Under the pieces are notes generated by a model that made no database searches, was not told the DNA's origin, and was given only the letters and a program-made list of their open reading frames with translations. Below are positions 46,201 to 58,297 of a stretch of 64,000 nt of DNA, in pieces. Within the stretch, counting starts at the first letter, position 1; each line of letters opens with the position of its first letter. This stretch comes from Rhynchonema sp. JSB1_4 (taxonomy: Eukaryota > Nematoda > Chromadorea > Monhysterida > Xyalidae), in contig JASAMV010006325.1 in the NCBI GenBank assembly GCA_030248065.1, forward strand, positions 46,336-110,335, given 5' to 3'. Both the position numbers and the translations under genes were made by a program.

Positions 46201-49200
46201 GATAGAAATAATGCCAACGCACCACCATGTGATAATCGAGTCCAGGTTTGTACGAGTCGGTGCTTCGTTTCAATTCCAATTTCACATCGGTCGGATGGAC
46301 GTCATGCGTTGCTTCACCTTCGCGTGACGTGCCAGTGAGCGCCTCGGTTACGGTAGCGACAAACTTGATGCGTTGCGTGTAGCTGCCTTCGTAGAGCAGA
46401 CGTGCCTTGCGCAGCTCGGCGTTGGAGAAATGGAACACCGCCTGCGATGGTTGGTTTTATGATTGAGCATTGATGTTTCAATCGGACTAATCCTTCTGGC
46501 AAGTTCCCAACGCTTGTCTTACCACGCCTGTGTTGTCCGTTTTGCCCACTTTCTTCACCCGTCGGTCAGACTCTCGCCACGAATACGTCTCTTCAGCCAC
46601 CAGCACTACCGGTCCAACAACACCTTTGCCATGCGTGTACCTGATAAATCAGGGTCTTATAGTATTCGGACGGATATGAAACATTCCAAAAAACGAACAG
46701 TGCTTTGACGGTGACCGCAACGTCCTCCCTCAACGTTGTGAACGGCGGAGGCTCGACGGTGACTTCGAATTTGGGCAATACTGAAATATTTTATTTGCGA
46801 AAAAAATTGAAAGAATGACAGTTTCATAAGACGAACCGAATTCTTCGACAGCGATGTGTTTGCTGAATTTGCTCGTTTCGTCACCGCCAAATTCGGCCTC
46901 AATCCGCCAGCTACCCAGAATGGTCTTGTCGGACAATTGGAACTCGTATGACGCAACGCCTGCACGGTGAATGCATTCAAATACGTACTGCATATATAGT
47001 GGATGTGAAACATCAGTCAATTTACGCACCGAAATGCAGTGTGCCTTTCAACCATTGTTGAATCAGGTTGCCTTGTGGGTCCTAAACATGGCAATAGATT
47101 AATTTTGAACTGAGTATTTAAAACACTATAGTTTATACATGCAATATTCACTCACGAAGATTTTGACGCTCAACGTCTTTTCGACCGGCTTCAATGTCGG
47201 CTGAATTGCGATCACACGGAATTGAACTGGAGTTAGGATCAAAATGGTGGTTTCATAAGACGAGATAAGATTAAGAGAAAGTGTCACCGACTTAAGTCGC
47301 CCGGTTTGTAGGCAGCTTTGTCGCTTTGAATGAAGGACGACTGCGATTTCTGATTGTAATAGACATCTTTCGAGTCCTTGTATCCCTCCTTGCCGTCGAT
47401 CATAATGAACGCATCCAGACGGTAAGAATACCTGGAACACAGCAGCACATTCTAGTTAAGGGACTTGATACAAGTTGATTACAAAGCCCCAGGATTTGAG
47501 AACGGACCGCTGTTATGTAGACGGATAACCCTGATTATGAAAGGCCCTTTGAACTCTCGCGAAAACGTGCATAGTACAGTAATTGTTCACAAAATTTCCT
47601 TTCGGTTAATCGAGTTAAACTACTGTATGTTGATTAGTGAACCCCTGTGGTATTAAACTCACACATAAGTAAGCGCTTGACATTACGATACAGATGACTA
47701 TTCGAACTATACAAAGCAGCCATCACCGTTTCCCCACAACAAATTTACCAGGGAGTATTGAGGACTGCCTCGAGATTGCAAGATAGATCATAGTCATCAC
47801 TGCATGAGATAAGTTTGCATTAAAAACAGGATGAGCACATGCGCTGTTAATTTCTTTGGAAATGTCTGCCGAATAATGTGTACGCCATTTCATGCTTGGA
47901 TGCACGCTTTGACCAGACAACAACAACACAGGATACCGAACACGTTCTTGCGCGACGAAATAAAAAGATCTGATCCACACCCAACCAAGTGTAAGGTCGT
48001 CGGTCATCACTGTCAGAATCGACGGGTGATTTCGGCGGCCTTTCGTTGTCGAGTGCTTTTGTGTCCGGATTGTCGAATCGATCGGCCGGTATCGGATCGA
48101 AGCTGACGATGGTCGTGCCACCTGATCGACCGATGTCCACCGCCACCGTCTCAGACACGACACCGAGGTCGTAGTCGGATGAACCTACAAATTGACACAT
48201 GATATACAGTACGTATAGTTTATCCATCAGCTCATGACACTTTTTGTCAGCTGAAAAGCTTGACAGGATCCAGTGCTGTTCCGGTTCCGGTTGGCTTACG
48301 AAAAAGAAAAGAAAGAGAAATCGGATTTTATTTTATTTTTGTGCGCAGTTTTCTCTGACATTGCCTTGTGGAGGAACAATTTTTCACAACGGAACCTGTA
48401 CCTCCCAAATAAAAAGTGCCATGAGCCGATGGACGGACTATACATTATAGAGCGTCCGAATGCTCATGAGACGAATAGGGCAGTAGGGCAATTCTCAGAG
48501 AAAATCCAAGTACGAGACATACACGTACATATTCTCTTTCTTTGCTTTCGAAACTCGCCTGTTTTGCACGTGTCGATTTTTCTGGGAAATGATCTGCGGA
48601 GGGGTACAAAAGCTTCAAGACATTTATCTCATGAGCAATTGGTTGGACTATGGGTGATATTTTCGAAACAGTGTAAAGGTAAGTTGTGTGCAAAGGTCGG
48701 TGGAAAGCTCGGCGTAAGCTTGAAACATTGCACGCTGGGCAAGCAGCAGACGCGCGTTTCTAAACGAAAGGTCAACTTTGACAGTCTGCTGTGCAAGTGT
48801 AAATAGTAGTTTGTATGCAAAATTTTTGACACCGCCGTCAATGAATGTTCAATTTCTCAACAGCCTTGTGGCGAAATGTTAGGTAACTTACAAATATTCC
48901 TTTAAAACGTTTGTGCAACCAGCTTAAATGAACCAGATTCTTAACGATACGATTTAGCCTTGTGGGCACGCATTGCGTTAGATCTGTGGATGCAGTTTCG
49001 GCCCATAATGCCAGACTGCAATGGCGCCCTGGGCCTTGTCAATGACAAAAGCGCCAGTGGTTACCACCATCAACCGAGAATGCTCCAGCTCAACTTTGTA
49101 GGTTGAGTGAAACATAAGCGGTCACCACAGATCTCTTTTGATAGCAAATACAGCACCCAGTGAACCAGATTCTGTTCCAGAAACAAACAAACGCTTTACG

Positions 49201-50240
49201 CTTGCACAGCAAACTGTCAAAGTTGACCTTTCGTTTAGAAACGCGCGTCTGCTGCATGCTCAGCGTGCTATGTTTCAAGCTTACACTGAGGTTACACTGA
49301 ACTTTCTCACACCGAGCTTTCCACCGACCTTTACACCCAACTGACCTTCACACCGTTTCGAAAATATCACCCTATGCATTCATGCTTGCCGGCCGGTACT
49401 TTGCTGGCATCATGGTCGGGCTGGTTTCAGGCTTCGTCCAAGTGATCTTTATTGTGTTACATTTTTCAGATTTCCAGAAGTCGCCAGGGCATGCGCGCAA
49501 GTGGTGTTGATAGACTATTGGTCACAAGTGGTCGGGGCAAGGATGAAGTTTGGCTCCGGCAAACTGCATATATTCTAGCCATCGGGGCACCCCACCCCCT
49601 CCCCGAGAAAGGAGTTATTCGGATTTGTACGTATATTTCAACTACAGGTAGACAAACTGACCGGACGACTTTTCGATTTTCACGATCCGCAATCGTACCG
49701 AATGTGGCACGTCGGGTCCATCGAGAATGCTGACCGACAGCGAGTACGGTATGCCGTTGTGCACAGTCTGCGGTGCCAGAATCAGGTAATTGCCGGGACT
49801 GCAAATAAAATTTGGTGCAAATTTTGTTGTCATTTCATTGCGTTAAATTATCAAAATGATGGTCGGCAAACCTCATGTTGCTTGCTACGCCAGGGAACAA
49901 CTTTTACGCTAGTCAAAATCATTGTGACATCAATTTTACAATATTCTTATAGTGCAAAAACCAAGACACAGATCCGATCATTTAATTCAATATCGGGTTT
50001 TCGACCCCTTCGTAACACCGACGCGCCGGCATCGAGCTGGTGTCAGATCAACCAACACATTCATTCATGATAAACTAACTTTGATTCTTTGTCTGTCGGC
50101 AAGGGAGGTCGGTCATCTTCGGTCGGCGGCGGAGGCGGAGGGATTATGATGTCAAGGGGCACGGGGGGTGGCGGGGGTTTGGGATCCTGGGCCCGGCATA
50201 ATGCAAAGCACGCTAATATTATTGCTGCACAGATTTTCAT
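40292..50240 (-). CDS. TEP: Alpha-2-macroglobulin / thioester-containing protein (TEP), secreted
   Basis: About 31 exons, from the start at 50240 (signal peptide [17 protein letters not shown], then a proline-rich run) to the stop at 40292. Members trap proteases or opsonise microbes. Examples: MG1 at 49662-49798 ([20 protein letters not shown]), MG3 at 47292-47431 ([12 protein letters not shown]), a Gln/Ala-rich bait region (exon at about 44340-44512), the pre-TED block WLWTNM, and the thioester PSGCGEQNM in exon 42889-43090 (Cys at 43029-43031, Gln at 43020-43022). The TED domain continues with [18 protein letters not shown] and [11 protein letters not shown], then CUB and receptor-binding domains ending in LCPKCWG. 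At the position of the C3 catalytic His, this protein has Asn (VHNKYMQGG), as in alpha-2-macroglobulin, so amide-forming chemistry is expected. Almost all junction phases agree; the one after exon 3 (near 47981) is unresolved and may hide a small exon. Confidence 0.93.
40771..40833 (-). repeat. Intron carrying two copies of the TGATGTTTCA motif (example)
   Basis: Within one short TEP intron the motif occurs at 40823-40833 and again at 40771-40782, where CTGATGTTTCAG is itself the 3' splice site. About 21 exact copies of the 10-mer occur across the window on both strands, most of them in introns. The CTGAT part fits a branch-point consensus and TTTCAG the acceptor. Confidence 0.6.
44758..44800. 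repeat. Near-perfect 43-base hairpin in a TEP intron
   Basis: TTAAGACTCTATCAGACAGAA is followed after one base by its inverse with a single mismatch (CTATCAGAC / GTCTGATAG). It lies in the intron between the exons encoding EIFR and NAQLLVMTD. No coding role is apparent. Confidence 0.7.
48214..48442. mobile_element. Hairpin MITE (TATAGT...family), 229 bp
   Basis: The ends TATAGTTTATCCATCAGCTC and the inverse of TATAGTCCGTCCATCGGCTC are inverted repeats of about 35 bases continuing through ATGNCACTTTTT. It lies in TEP intron 2, starting 29 bases upstream of the exon 3 acceptor. It is related to the element at 37789-38108. Confidence 0.6.
48652..49372. mobile_element. GGGTGATATT MITE, long form 721 bp, TAT duplication
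   Basis: The termini are GGGTGATATTTTCGAAAC and its inverse, flanked by TAT (48649-48651 and 49373-49375). Arms of about 150-200 bases are inverted copies (for example the block around GAAACGCGCGTCTGCTGC), with AAAGGTCGGTGGAAAGCTCGG-like tandem units. The core (about 48800-49150) is unique and has no open transposase frame. It is inserted in TEP intron 2 and shares ends with the 226-bp form at 53152. Confidence 0.8.
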
Positions 50241-53151
50241 TATTGTCTGACTGAAAATTAGATAATGGGATATAAATATACAGTACAATTCAGTTTTTTG
50301 ATTCAAATACTTTAAAGTTTAAGCAAGATCCAACAACGGTTTCGCGCACTTGGTCATCGATCGATGTATTGCCAAGAGGTTGGCATAGCGACATTGATGC
50401 CGAAAATCAGCCAAAGGCTTTTTGTAAAGTTATCGTTCGCTACCTATGTATACGTACATTATAGGTGTCGATGTGGTATACTCCACATGATGGGGTGCAA
50501 CCAACAGCAGGTAAACATGAACGTCATCTTTCTAGACACAGCAAGCTTCTTTCGCAATAAAACCTCAACTTCATGTAAACAACGTTGCCCTGTTGACACA
50601 CAAAGTGACAAACTTTCCTGATACAAGAAATAATTACTAGGTACATACATATGTATGTATGTAGGTATATAATAGTTTGTTCAGGTATGCCCATGGGAAA
50701 TGCCGTATTTTGACTTCTACCGGGCATGCACACAGGTAGGTATGTACCATAGTGGGTAATTTAGGTACATACAGTATGTACGTACAGACCCACTGCATTG
50801 TGGTGTTTTTACGTTAACACAAGCAAATGGAGTGTCCAGCAAATTTAGAAAGTTAGAAAAGGGTTAAAAAAGGTGCCTGTGCTTAAGAATGGTAAAGAGT
50901 GCTATATATCTAACCTCTGTATTCCGTCGTAACTTTTTCCTTTCTGCACATGTCACACATTACACATAGTATTAAAAAATGAATCTGATGCGAAGAAAAA
51001 TGACTTGTGAAATTGCACGCCCGTCGCAAGCGGTATAAAGAAAAAAATTATTCACAATTTTGTTTAGTTAAAATTTGATCGCGCGCCGAAGTATGCGACT
51101 TTGGCAAACACACAATCTGTAATAATTTGCATGAACTACTGTCAAAATGTGGGAAGATAAAAAAATCATATACATGTATGCGGGGTGTGCTTTGTGGGCA
51201 AGTGAAAACGCATGTCGGAAGCGCATAAAATCATATCGGAAAATGTTCTCGCATCGGACTGCATGATCACATCAAACAGCATTAGGCAGATGCGCTTAGT
51301 ATTGGTTGGATACCGGAAAATCCCGAATAAACCCCCTGAGTTCAATTGGGTCTTAGTACGGATTTAATGTATGAAACAAAACATACATAAGTGCAGACTT
51401 TCGGTGTCAATAGCGTTGCCAATTGCGTTTTGCAGTCCACACAACCACACCCACACCCGATGGTGTTAGTAACGGGAACATAGTTTGAAAGTTCTTGCTT
51501 GAAAGTTTTAGAGCCATCCCAAGCAAAAGGGTTTTATTCGCGGCAGAATAAGCGTCAGAATATTCCGGTACTTTAGAAATGAAAATGTGTGCGTTGCGTA
51601 ACAATGTGATAAGTGCGCTGAAAAAAATTGAAATTGTTGTCAGTCAACAAAAATCTTCTCCAAGATGCGATACTCATACATATTTGCAAGCATGTGAACG
51701 AAACTGAATCTGTTGATGTTATTCGACGTTCAAAATCCGAGTCCTTAGCAAAAAGGGCGCAAAAACAAAGCGGCAGAAACTTGCTAATCTGCGTGGTCGG
51801 GTTTGGATACCGGAATGCGGCCACGCAGTTTTGCCAAACTCCCGTGACCGGCCGCATGTATACATAGGTACATACACGAGTGCGCGAAGGTTGCTCAGAC
51901 CCAGATAACAGCTGTTTACAATAACTATACTTTTTGTTTCGTCTGCCCAGGAATGTCAGATAACATTTTAGAGGTTGATGTTGGCAACCATATCTGGGGT
52001 CTGACGCCTATAATGGATTCGTGTTTCTGGCACGAAAAACGAAACGCAAACGTTATGAACACCGCTGATCTGGGTAATGGAAGCAGATGCATATTGTACA
52101 GTAGGTATACATACAGTACTCTTGCTCATCTAGATATGTAACTTATAGACACAACTGGATAGACATCTTAAAAAATAAAAGCAAATAAAGGAAAAGTTAG
52201 ACATGTTCAATAGATCTGTGGTTCAGCACAGAAGGTTTGAGTTTGGGACATTGTACGTATACCTATACACGCATAACAGAACAGAAGCAAGCACCAGCAG
52301 CGGACATATTGTATTATACAACAATGAAATCTGAGTTTGCGCGCGCATAAGCTTGGTTTGCGGAGGCGGACCACTTTCTTCATCGCAGAACCTTTTTTTT
52401 GGCGCAACGGAAACCCACAGACAAGCGCAATTGAATATGTGTACACGACTGAGGTGGTGGTGTACAGTTGTTGTGTACACAGCGCAGTGTCGCGACCTAC
52501 TGCTGCGTGATGATGTTTACTGACTGTCACATTTTGAATATTTTCAGTTGTCGTCAGGTTGGCCCTGTCACGCAGCCCAGGCCTGTGCTGTGATATCAAG
52601 TGCGCAACACATTGTGGCACATTCATTGCACAATATCGCCGAGAAAGTGTGCGCAACAATGCTCATGGTGCGCGCCCACAACACAAATGACGTCAATCAC
52701 ACAATGATCGATCGGTCAACATCTGCTGGTGTTTATTTTTTATTTACTGCTGCCCACCAAATCAATATGGCTTGTGTTTCAGAGTATGAATCATCGATTT
52801 ACATGGCAATTGACCAGTTTTTGTCATTTTTCTTGATCCCATTTTCAAAAAGGCGTTCATGATGCTTGTTGGTGACATGACAACAAACAAGCCATGCCCA
52901 CGCCTCTGGACTTGTGTGTAAAATCGTTGACGTTGGTAAAATGTTGCGAAATCAAAACACTAGCAGAATTTTTACCCACCCACGATTCTTGTGAAGCAAG
53001 TGGACAAAACTGACCAGTTATAAAACGGAAATGGAGCAGTGTTGTTTTGATTTCAGTTCAGTCGCACAAATCATTCAGAATTCAGATCTCCTTTTATTTG
53101 AGATTACTCGGCTCTATAACTCCATGCATTCACCGTCCGGTTGCCCCTAAT
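50241..53151. other. Intergenic, 2.9 kb, upstream of TEP
   Basis: No coding exon is supported. From about 50640 to 50785 and again near 51860 there are runs of GTACATACATA/TATGTATGTA, a degenerate microsatellite. The TEP promoter is expected next to 50240. Confidence 0.5.
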
Positions 53152-53377
53152 GGGTGATATCTTCGAAACGGTGTAAAGGTCAGTTGGGCGTAAAGGTCGG
53201 TGTAAAGTTCGGTCGAAAGCTCGGTCGGCGTAGCTCGGTGTAAACGTGAAACATTGCCTGTTATTAACGTGGAATGTTTCAAGTTTACACCGAGGTCTAT
53301 CACACTGAGCTGTCGACCGAGCTCTCCACCGATCTTTACACCCAACTGACCTTTACACCGTTTCGAAAATATCACCC
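53152..53377. mobile_element. GGGTGATATT MITE, short form 226 bp, AAT duplication
   Basis: It is an almost complete palindrome: GGGTGATATCTTCGAAAC at the left, its inverse at the right, and flanking AAT on both sides (53149-53151 and 53378-53380). The arms contain repeated GGTGTAAAG units. It is the short relative of 48652-49372 and lacks that element's core. Confidence 0.85.
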
Positions 53378-53717
53378 AATGTCTATTGTGTTTTAAGCTT
53401 CTGCATTTCAAGTTAGCCATCTTTGCGAGATCTCAATCCATACTGTATTCTTTATTTTTCAATAACGTATGTTGCGATGACAGATAAAGCTGCGTATTCT
53501 GTTGTGTTTTCGTACTGTATGGTTTGATGTTGGCAAAAACTGAGATTGGAATCAAATCAGTATCGTAGTCGATTCGGTATGTGACACTTGAGATTTTGAC
53601 TGATTCACGTTCAAAAAAGTGGTTACGTGCTTTTGCTGGAAACTTTATAACTTTTGCTGTATTTCGTTTGTATATAATTTCCATTTGGTGTTGATGTGTC
53701 GCGGATAATTCGATGTT

Positions 53718-56700
53718 TCACACGATTGCATCTTCGCGTTCGCACGCGTGTCGCTGCACGGCAAAGTAGTGCGCCAGTCGGGTCAATGTTTCGAAAGTCA
53801 ACGTTTCGTCCCCATCACGCACACGGTACTGGTCGGTGTCGGTGGTCTGCAATCAAATATACATAAGATTGGTGTGTCTCAACGAAGCTATAGTATCAAA
53901 CTAAGTTGGTGATCGAATCGGTGTTGCCTTGGCTTGGAGATATGTAGTTTCAGGTATAACCAATGCTTCCAAGTTTGACAGTTGTAGGGAGTGTTCCCGA
54001 GCCGAAATTTATGTGATGGGTGACAAAACTCTGGAAATTTTCTCAAGGGAGAAAAAGTCATGTGAGCAAGCTACGCAGATGGTATTCGATCACCAAGCTT
54101 GAAACCAGTACAACTTGTTTTGTATGCGTTTTCATTACAGAGCAAAAAGGTGAAGTCAGACAACATTGTATCCTCAGTCAAAATCGAAATAAAAAATTGT
54201 TGACTGCACAAAGTCTATACCTCGATCGGTACATATTTGATGTCGTCATCGATGTTTGATTGGTAGACCAATGCCAGTTGCAGACACGGTTGATCGGTGG
54301 CAGTTGGTGTCAAGTCGATGTTGGGGACAAACGCATAAACGTAGTTGTACACACCTGACTCCAGCTCGTTTTTGGACCTGATAAGTAATATTAGCCACTG
54401 ATAAGGATAATGCGAAACATCAGCTGGTCAGAATGTGTGTCTGGCAAACTGATTTTTTATGAAACCAATCAGATACGTACATTTCGGTTGAGTCAAATGA
54501 TTACCTGGTGCATTCACACTGGCGATGACGTCGAACACCGCCTGTCTGTGCGAACAGGCTCACGACTGTCACATAATCATTGCTCATTACAATTTAATGC
54601 TGGCAAACTGCCAAGTATAGCCACAAACTCACCGACGAATCGCGATCCCAACGCCCGTTTGTATGCGTACATGTGATTGGACGCTTATACCTGGCAAAGT
54701 CTCAGCCAGGAGAAATTCAAGATAATGAAACATGAAAGGTAACTTCATATCGCACTGTAGGCGTACAGACGCTGAGCACGTGCAGCCGAGTCCAGCTCAT
54801 CTGCCGAACAACTGCTTGAATCCATCGATAGACGACTGCCGGCTTCGAACGGTGATGACTCGCCTTGTTGTTTCAGGGACCGGGATGCATCAGGATTGTT
54901 GGATGGAGCGAATGTTGTTGTGCTTGTTGATCTTGATGACCTGGAAGATTTGTGAGCTTGCGCTTTGCTTGATTAGGATCCGGTTTGGTCCGGTTTAGAG
55001 TTAACTCCAAAACACCATCTGGCAGGTTTACAGTTGCCAAAACAATCACGTACGTAAATCAAGTTGTGCATTGACAAGCACGTGGACCGTCACCCGATCA
55101 AACCCGACGCTTATGCCTGGCAAAGTCTTAGCCAGGAGAAATTCAAGATAATGAAACATGAAAGGTAACTTCATATCGCACGCACTGTTGAATTGTTGTG
55201 TTGTTGTTGCTGCTAGACAAAACGGCGAGCGGAGGAGTCTGTTCGGTTGGATTGAATGCATCCCATGGTTGGGGCAATTGGTTTAACTCTGCAGAGAGTG
55301 ATGTTTCACGCACATACATATGGTTCAAAGTGAACATTGAAACATCAGATAGCCAACCATTTTTGGTGGTACATAATCGCTCTAATTGAGTTTCGGTGAG
55401 TTCGTCGTCGTTTTGATCGTATTGTTGATGTGCGTTCTTGCTTTTCCAGTATGCCTGAGTTGATAAGAAAAGACGTGTACGTACCAGATACAGCAATGAA
55501 GCTGTCCGACACAGTTTTGCATTTGAAGTTGGTCCATGAGCAAAACCACAAGTTTGTCGCGGTCAACCTCTTGTGAAACATCAGCAGTTTGTTTACTTTT
55601 TTAATCGTATGGCACACTAGTCGTAGTTGCTCCAGCGCCAATAACCTGTCTGGTTATGAAGGCACACCCCCTTGCAAATAATCTACGTTTTATCACGGCT
55701 GCATTCTCGAAACCAACCTGTTTGCTGTACGGTCCAGTTTTGGGTCGTTCCGGCCACATGATGCCGTAGTGCTTCGCCCATAGATTGCCATCGGCCTCCT
55801 CACGTACGGCATACGAGGGCAACGACTCGGGCTCAGGCAACAACGAATTGGATGACACCGCTGAGTTGGATCGCAATGATGCTCTGTCTGTGCGCATGGG
55901 AACTCGTTTTTTATTTTTCAGTATCAAGCTTGGAGGTCGGACGCGTTTGGTCCCGCGTTTTTCAAAGGAAAGTTATAGATTTACCAATGCGACACATTGC
56001 GATCAGGGCAAAAATATGGAAACAACCATCAAGTTGGTCGGAATCAATGTCAGCCAAACAGTCACGTGACCAAGGCTGCAGGCCGCACAAGTATAGCGGT
56101 TGGTTTAACACAGACACAATTACTGGTTTTGTTCAACAAGTTTATCATCGATGTCAAGCAACAGTTTTTCTAAAACCGAGCTATATCAAATTTTTTAAAT
56201 TTACCCTGGCCGGAATTGTAATCGCACGAGTCATTTTCGATGGATTCGGATGGAGGTCGTTGTGGTGATTGTGAATGGTTGAGGTTCGTTGATGACGTGG
56301 CTGATGGTTGGCGATAGTAGGACACACTCGCGCCTGTAAATTGGAGCTCGTCCCGTAAAAGTGAACTTCAATATAATTGGTGCTGTGCGTATGAGGAGCA
56401 TTTCACCCTCTGCCGGCTTGAAGAAGCAAGTTATATCTAGGTATATCACGTTATAATTTCGAACTGTGTGCATGAATAACCAATCTATTGTTCCCAGAAC
56501 ATCGCTAAATTATTTTCTGCTTCACCCATTCGCAAAAGTCGAAAAAAGGAACCTTTATCTGGCACGAGCACGATGCGACAGCCGCACGGGCGCTGCATAT
56601 CGTACGAATGTGGTGTGTTGTGTGCGTGCGGGACTGACAGGCTACTGGCGGTGAGTTGGAGCGGCGTTTCCATTGATTCCGATGTGGCAATGGATCTGAA

Positions 56701-56790
56701 AAATATTTTTCAGAAAATAATGAAAGTAAAGAAACTTCAAATCAGCAATCGAATCGACCTAGTCGATCGATCGGCGCTGTGCCGAGACAT
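53718..56790 (-). CDS. Uncharacterised eleven-exon protein, Ser/Pro-rich N-terminus
   Basis: Eleven exons chain in phase: 56759-56790, 56553-56695, 56205-56333, 55718-55887, 55481-55567, 55358-55454, about 55175-55288, 54756-54940, about 54632-54698, about 54498-54540 to a TGC ACC AG end, then 54221-54377 and 53718-53846 as the last two. The ninth and tenth are less certain. The start is MSRHSADRSTR. Residues up to about 170 are Ser/Pro/Gln-rich and probably disordered (YYRQPSATSSTNLNHSQSPQ). An ordered block follows (WAKHYGIMWPERPKTGPYSK, DKLVVLLMDQLQMQNCVGQL, DDELTETQLERL). The C-terminal 95 residues (VYNYVYAFVPNIDL, IKYVPIE, TLTFETLTRLAHYF) have a strand/helix pattern faintly like the end of an SH2 domain. 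I do not recognise the family. A 75-base segment of intron is duplicated in it (see findings). Confidence 0.55.
54681..54755 (-). repeat. Duplicated intron segment, copy 2
   Basis: Bases 54681-54755 match 55107-55181 with about three differences. In gene orientation the unit starts just at the splice donor, contains the pyrimidine-rich tract, and ends a few bases past a TTTGCCAG acceptor. Here it forms essentially the whole intron between exons 8 and 9 of the uncharacterised gene. Confidence 0.75.
55107..55181 (-). repeat. Duplicated intron segment, copy 1
   Basis: This is the partner of 54681-54755. It forms the 5' part of the intron between exons 7 and 8. The sequence after its TTTGCCAG (about 55056-55108) reads ISVGFDRVTVHVLVNAQLDL before a GTACGT donor, like a cassette exon, but its phase does not fit the flanking exons. 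Confidence 0.75.
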
Positions 56791-56890
56791 GAAGACCCGG
56801 GATCGACTGACGGCTAGAATGTTGAATTTTGATGCTGGAAATCGGTCGTGAAGTCAGGTGAAAATCAGGGAATGAATTTGTCACCTCAGG

Positions 56891-57223
56891 GCGGACTTCG
56901 GTTGAACACGGAATCCGGAAATATTTGCATGCAAAAACTTTGATCTATTTCCGAATGCGGAACAGCATCTGCGTTTTCCGGAAATATTTCCGGATTCCGG
57001 TTTCCGGATGAAATATGAAAAACGCAGCACTCTGAAATGTTTTGCATTTCTTTGAAAACACAGTGAACTGAAATCTGGTTGAAGGTTATGTAATTCCGTG
57101 TTCCGCAAAATTCATCCAGAAATCGGAATCCGAAAATATTTCCGGGAAACGCGAAAATAAAAATTTCATCCGGAAACCGGAATCCGGAAATATTTCCGGA
57201 TTCCGTGTTCAACCTAAGTTCGC
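56891..57223. repeat. Palindromic CCGGAAATATTTCCGG element, about 333 bp
   Basis: The ends GCGGACTTCGGTTGAACACG and the inverse of GCGAACTTAGGTTGAACACG are inverted repeats continuing into GGAATCCGGAAATATTT. CCGGAAATATTTCCGG recurs inside. I see no clear target-site duplication. A shorter relative lies at 35025-35162. Confidence 0.65.
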
Positions 57224-58193
57224 AAAATCTGATGACTGACTGCAAAGTAAGGTTCAGCCCTGTCCATGAGGAACCTTAGAATACGTCAAACACAGTGCGA
57301 AAAGTTGAGATACGGACAAACAAACAAAAACATAAATCACAGGTGCCTGGCTCTCGCAAGTTCAATGGATGACCTATACAGTCCACCCTCTTTATCGTGG
57401 ACTTCTGTGATGATGCCACTTTTCCTTGGGTCTGACACGACTTCTGGTGGCCACAGTCATCTGCTAGCATTTCAAATAGAATGGGTGCGGATTCCTTCGA
57501 TATACAGAGGCTGGCATGTAATACCTACGCTGCCTATACAAACCTGTCAGCACTCAATCAACCTTTTATTTATTCGAATGCGCTATTGTCTTCTCGTGGA
57601 ACAATGAGGCGACACAAGCTGAGTGATGACTTTGCTCCGCGTTTGCGTGTTGCGGTGTTACCGTAACTTGGTTGCGGATTGGTGGACTTTTTCAAAAAAT
57701 TTCTATCCCACTGCTTTGGTCCAAAACAATATGCTGTTATTATCTGTACGTGGCACTAAGCAGCCTATTGAAAACAGCTCATATTCTGTGCTAAACATGG
57801 TTTCGATATGTCGCGGTATGGCTGACATTTCACGAGCGAGGGCAATGATGTTTCAAGTGACTCGTGCGTTTGTGATAGCATCGGTTGTGGGATTACATAC
57901 TTATGGTCGTACAAGCCAATGCGAACACAGGTGCGCGTCAGCTCAGGCAGTATTCACAATTGCTCACAAGCGCACCCATATATTCACAGTCTGCTTTTTC
58001 AAGTTTCAATCAACACAAATACATTTTTCATCTATGGGTCTTCCCTTGTGAACAATCGCCAAATTCACCGGCCTGATGGCGATTCCGCCCCAATGTTCAG
58101 ACAGACCAAAACCAAAAAAGAATCCAAGTTCCTGAAATGCGGCCTGCTGCGCACTTGTTGCCCACATACAATATCATGACGATATCATGGATC
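57224..58193. other. Intergenic, no feature recognised
   Basis: No splice-compatible coding exon on either strand. One TGATGTTTCA motif lies at 57846-57855. Confidence 0.45.
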
Positions 58194-58297
58194 AATACTG
58201 AGTTCCGGTTCCAGTTCCGGTTCTGGCTCCGGACTTCTCCGGATTCAAAAACCAATGTCACCATTAGATTTCTTGACTCCGAAAACCCACGTACCAC

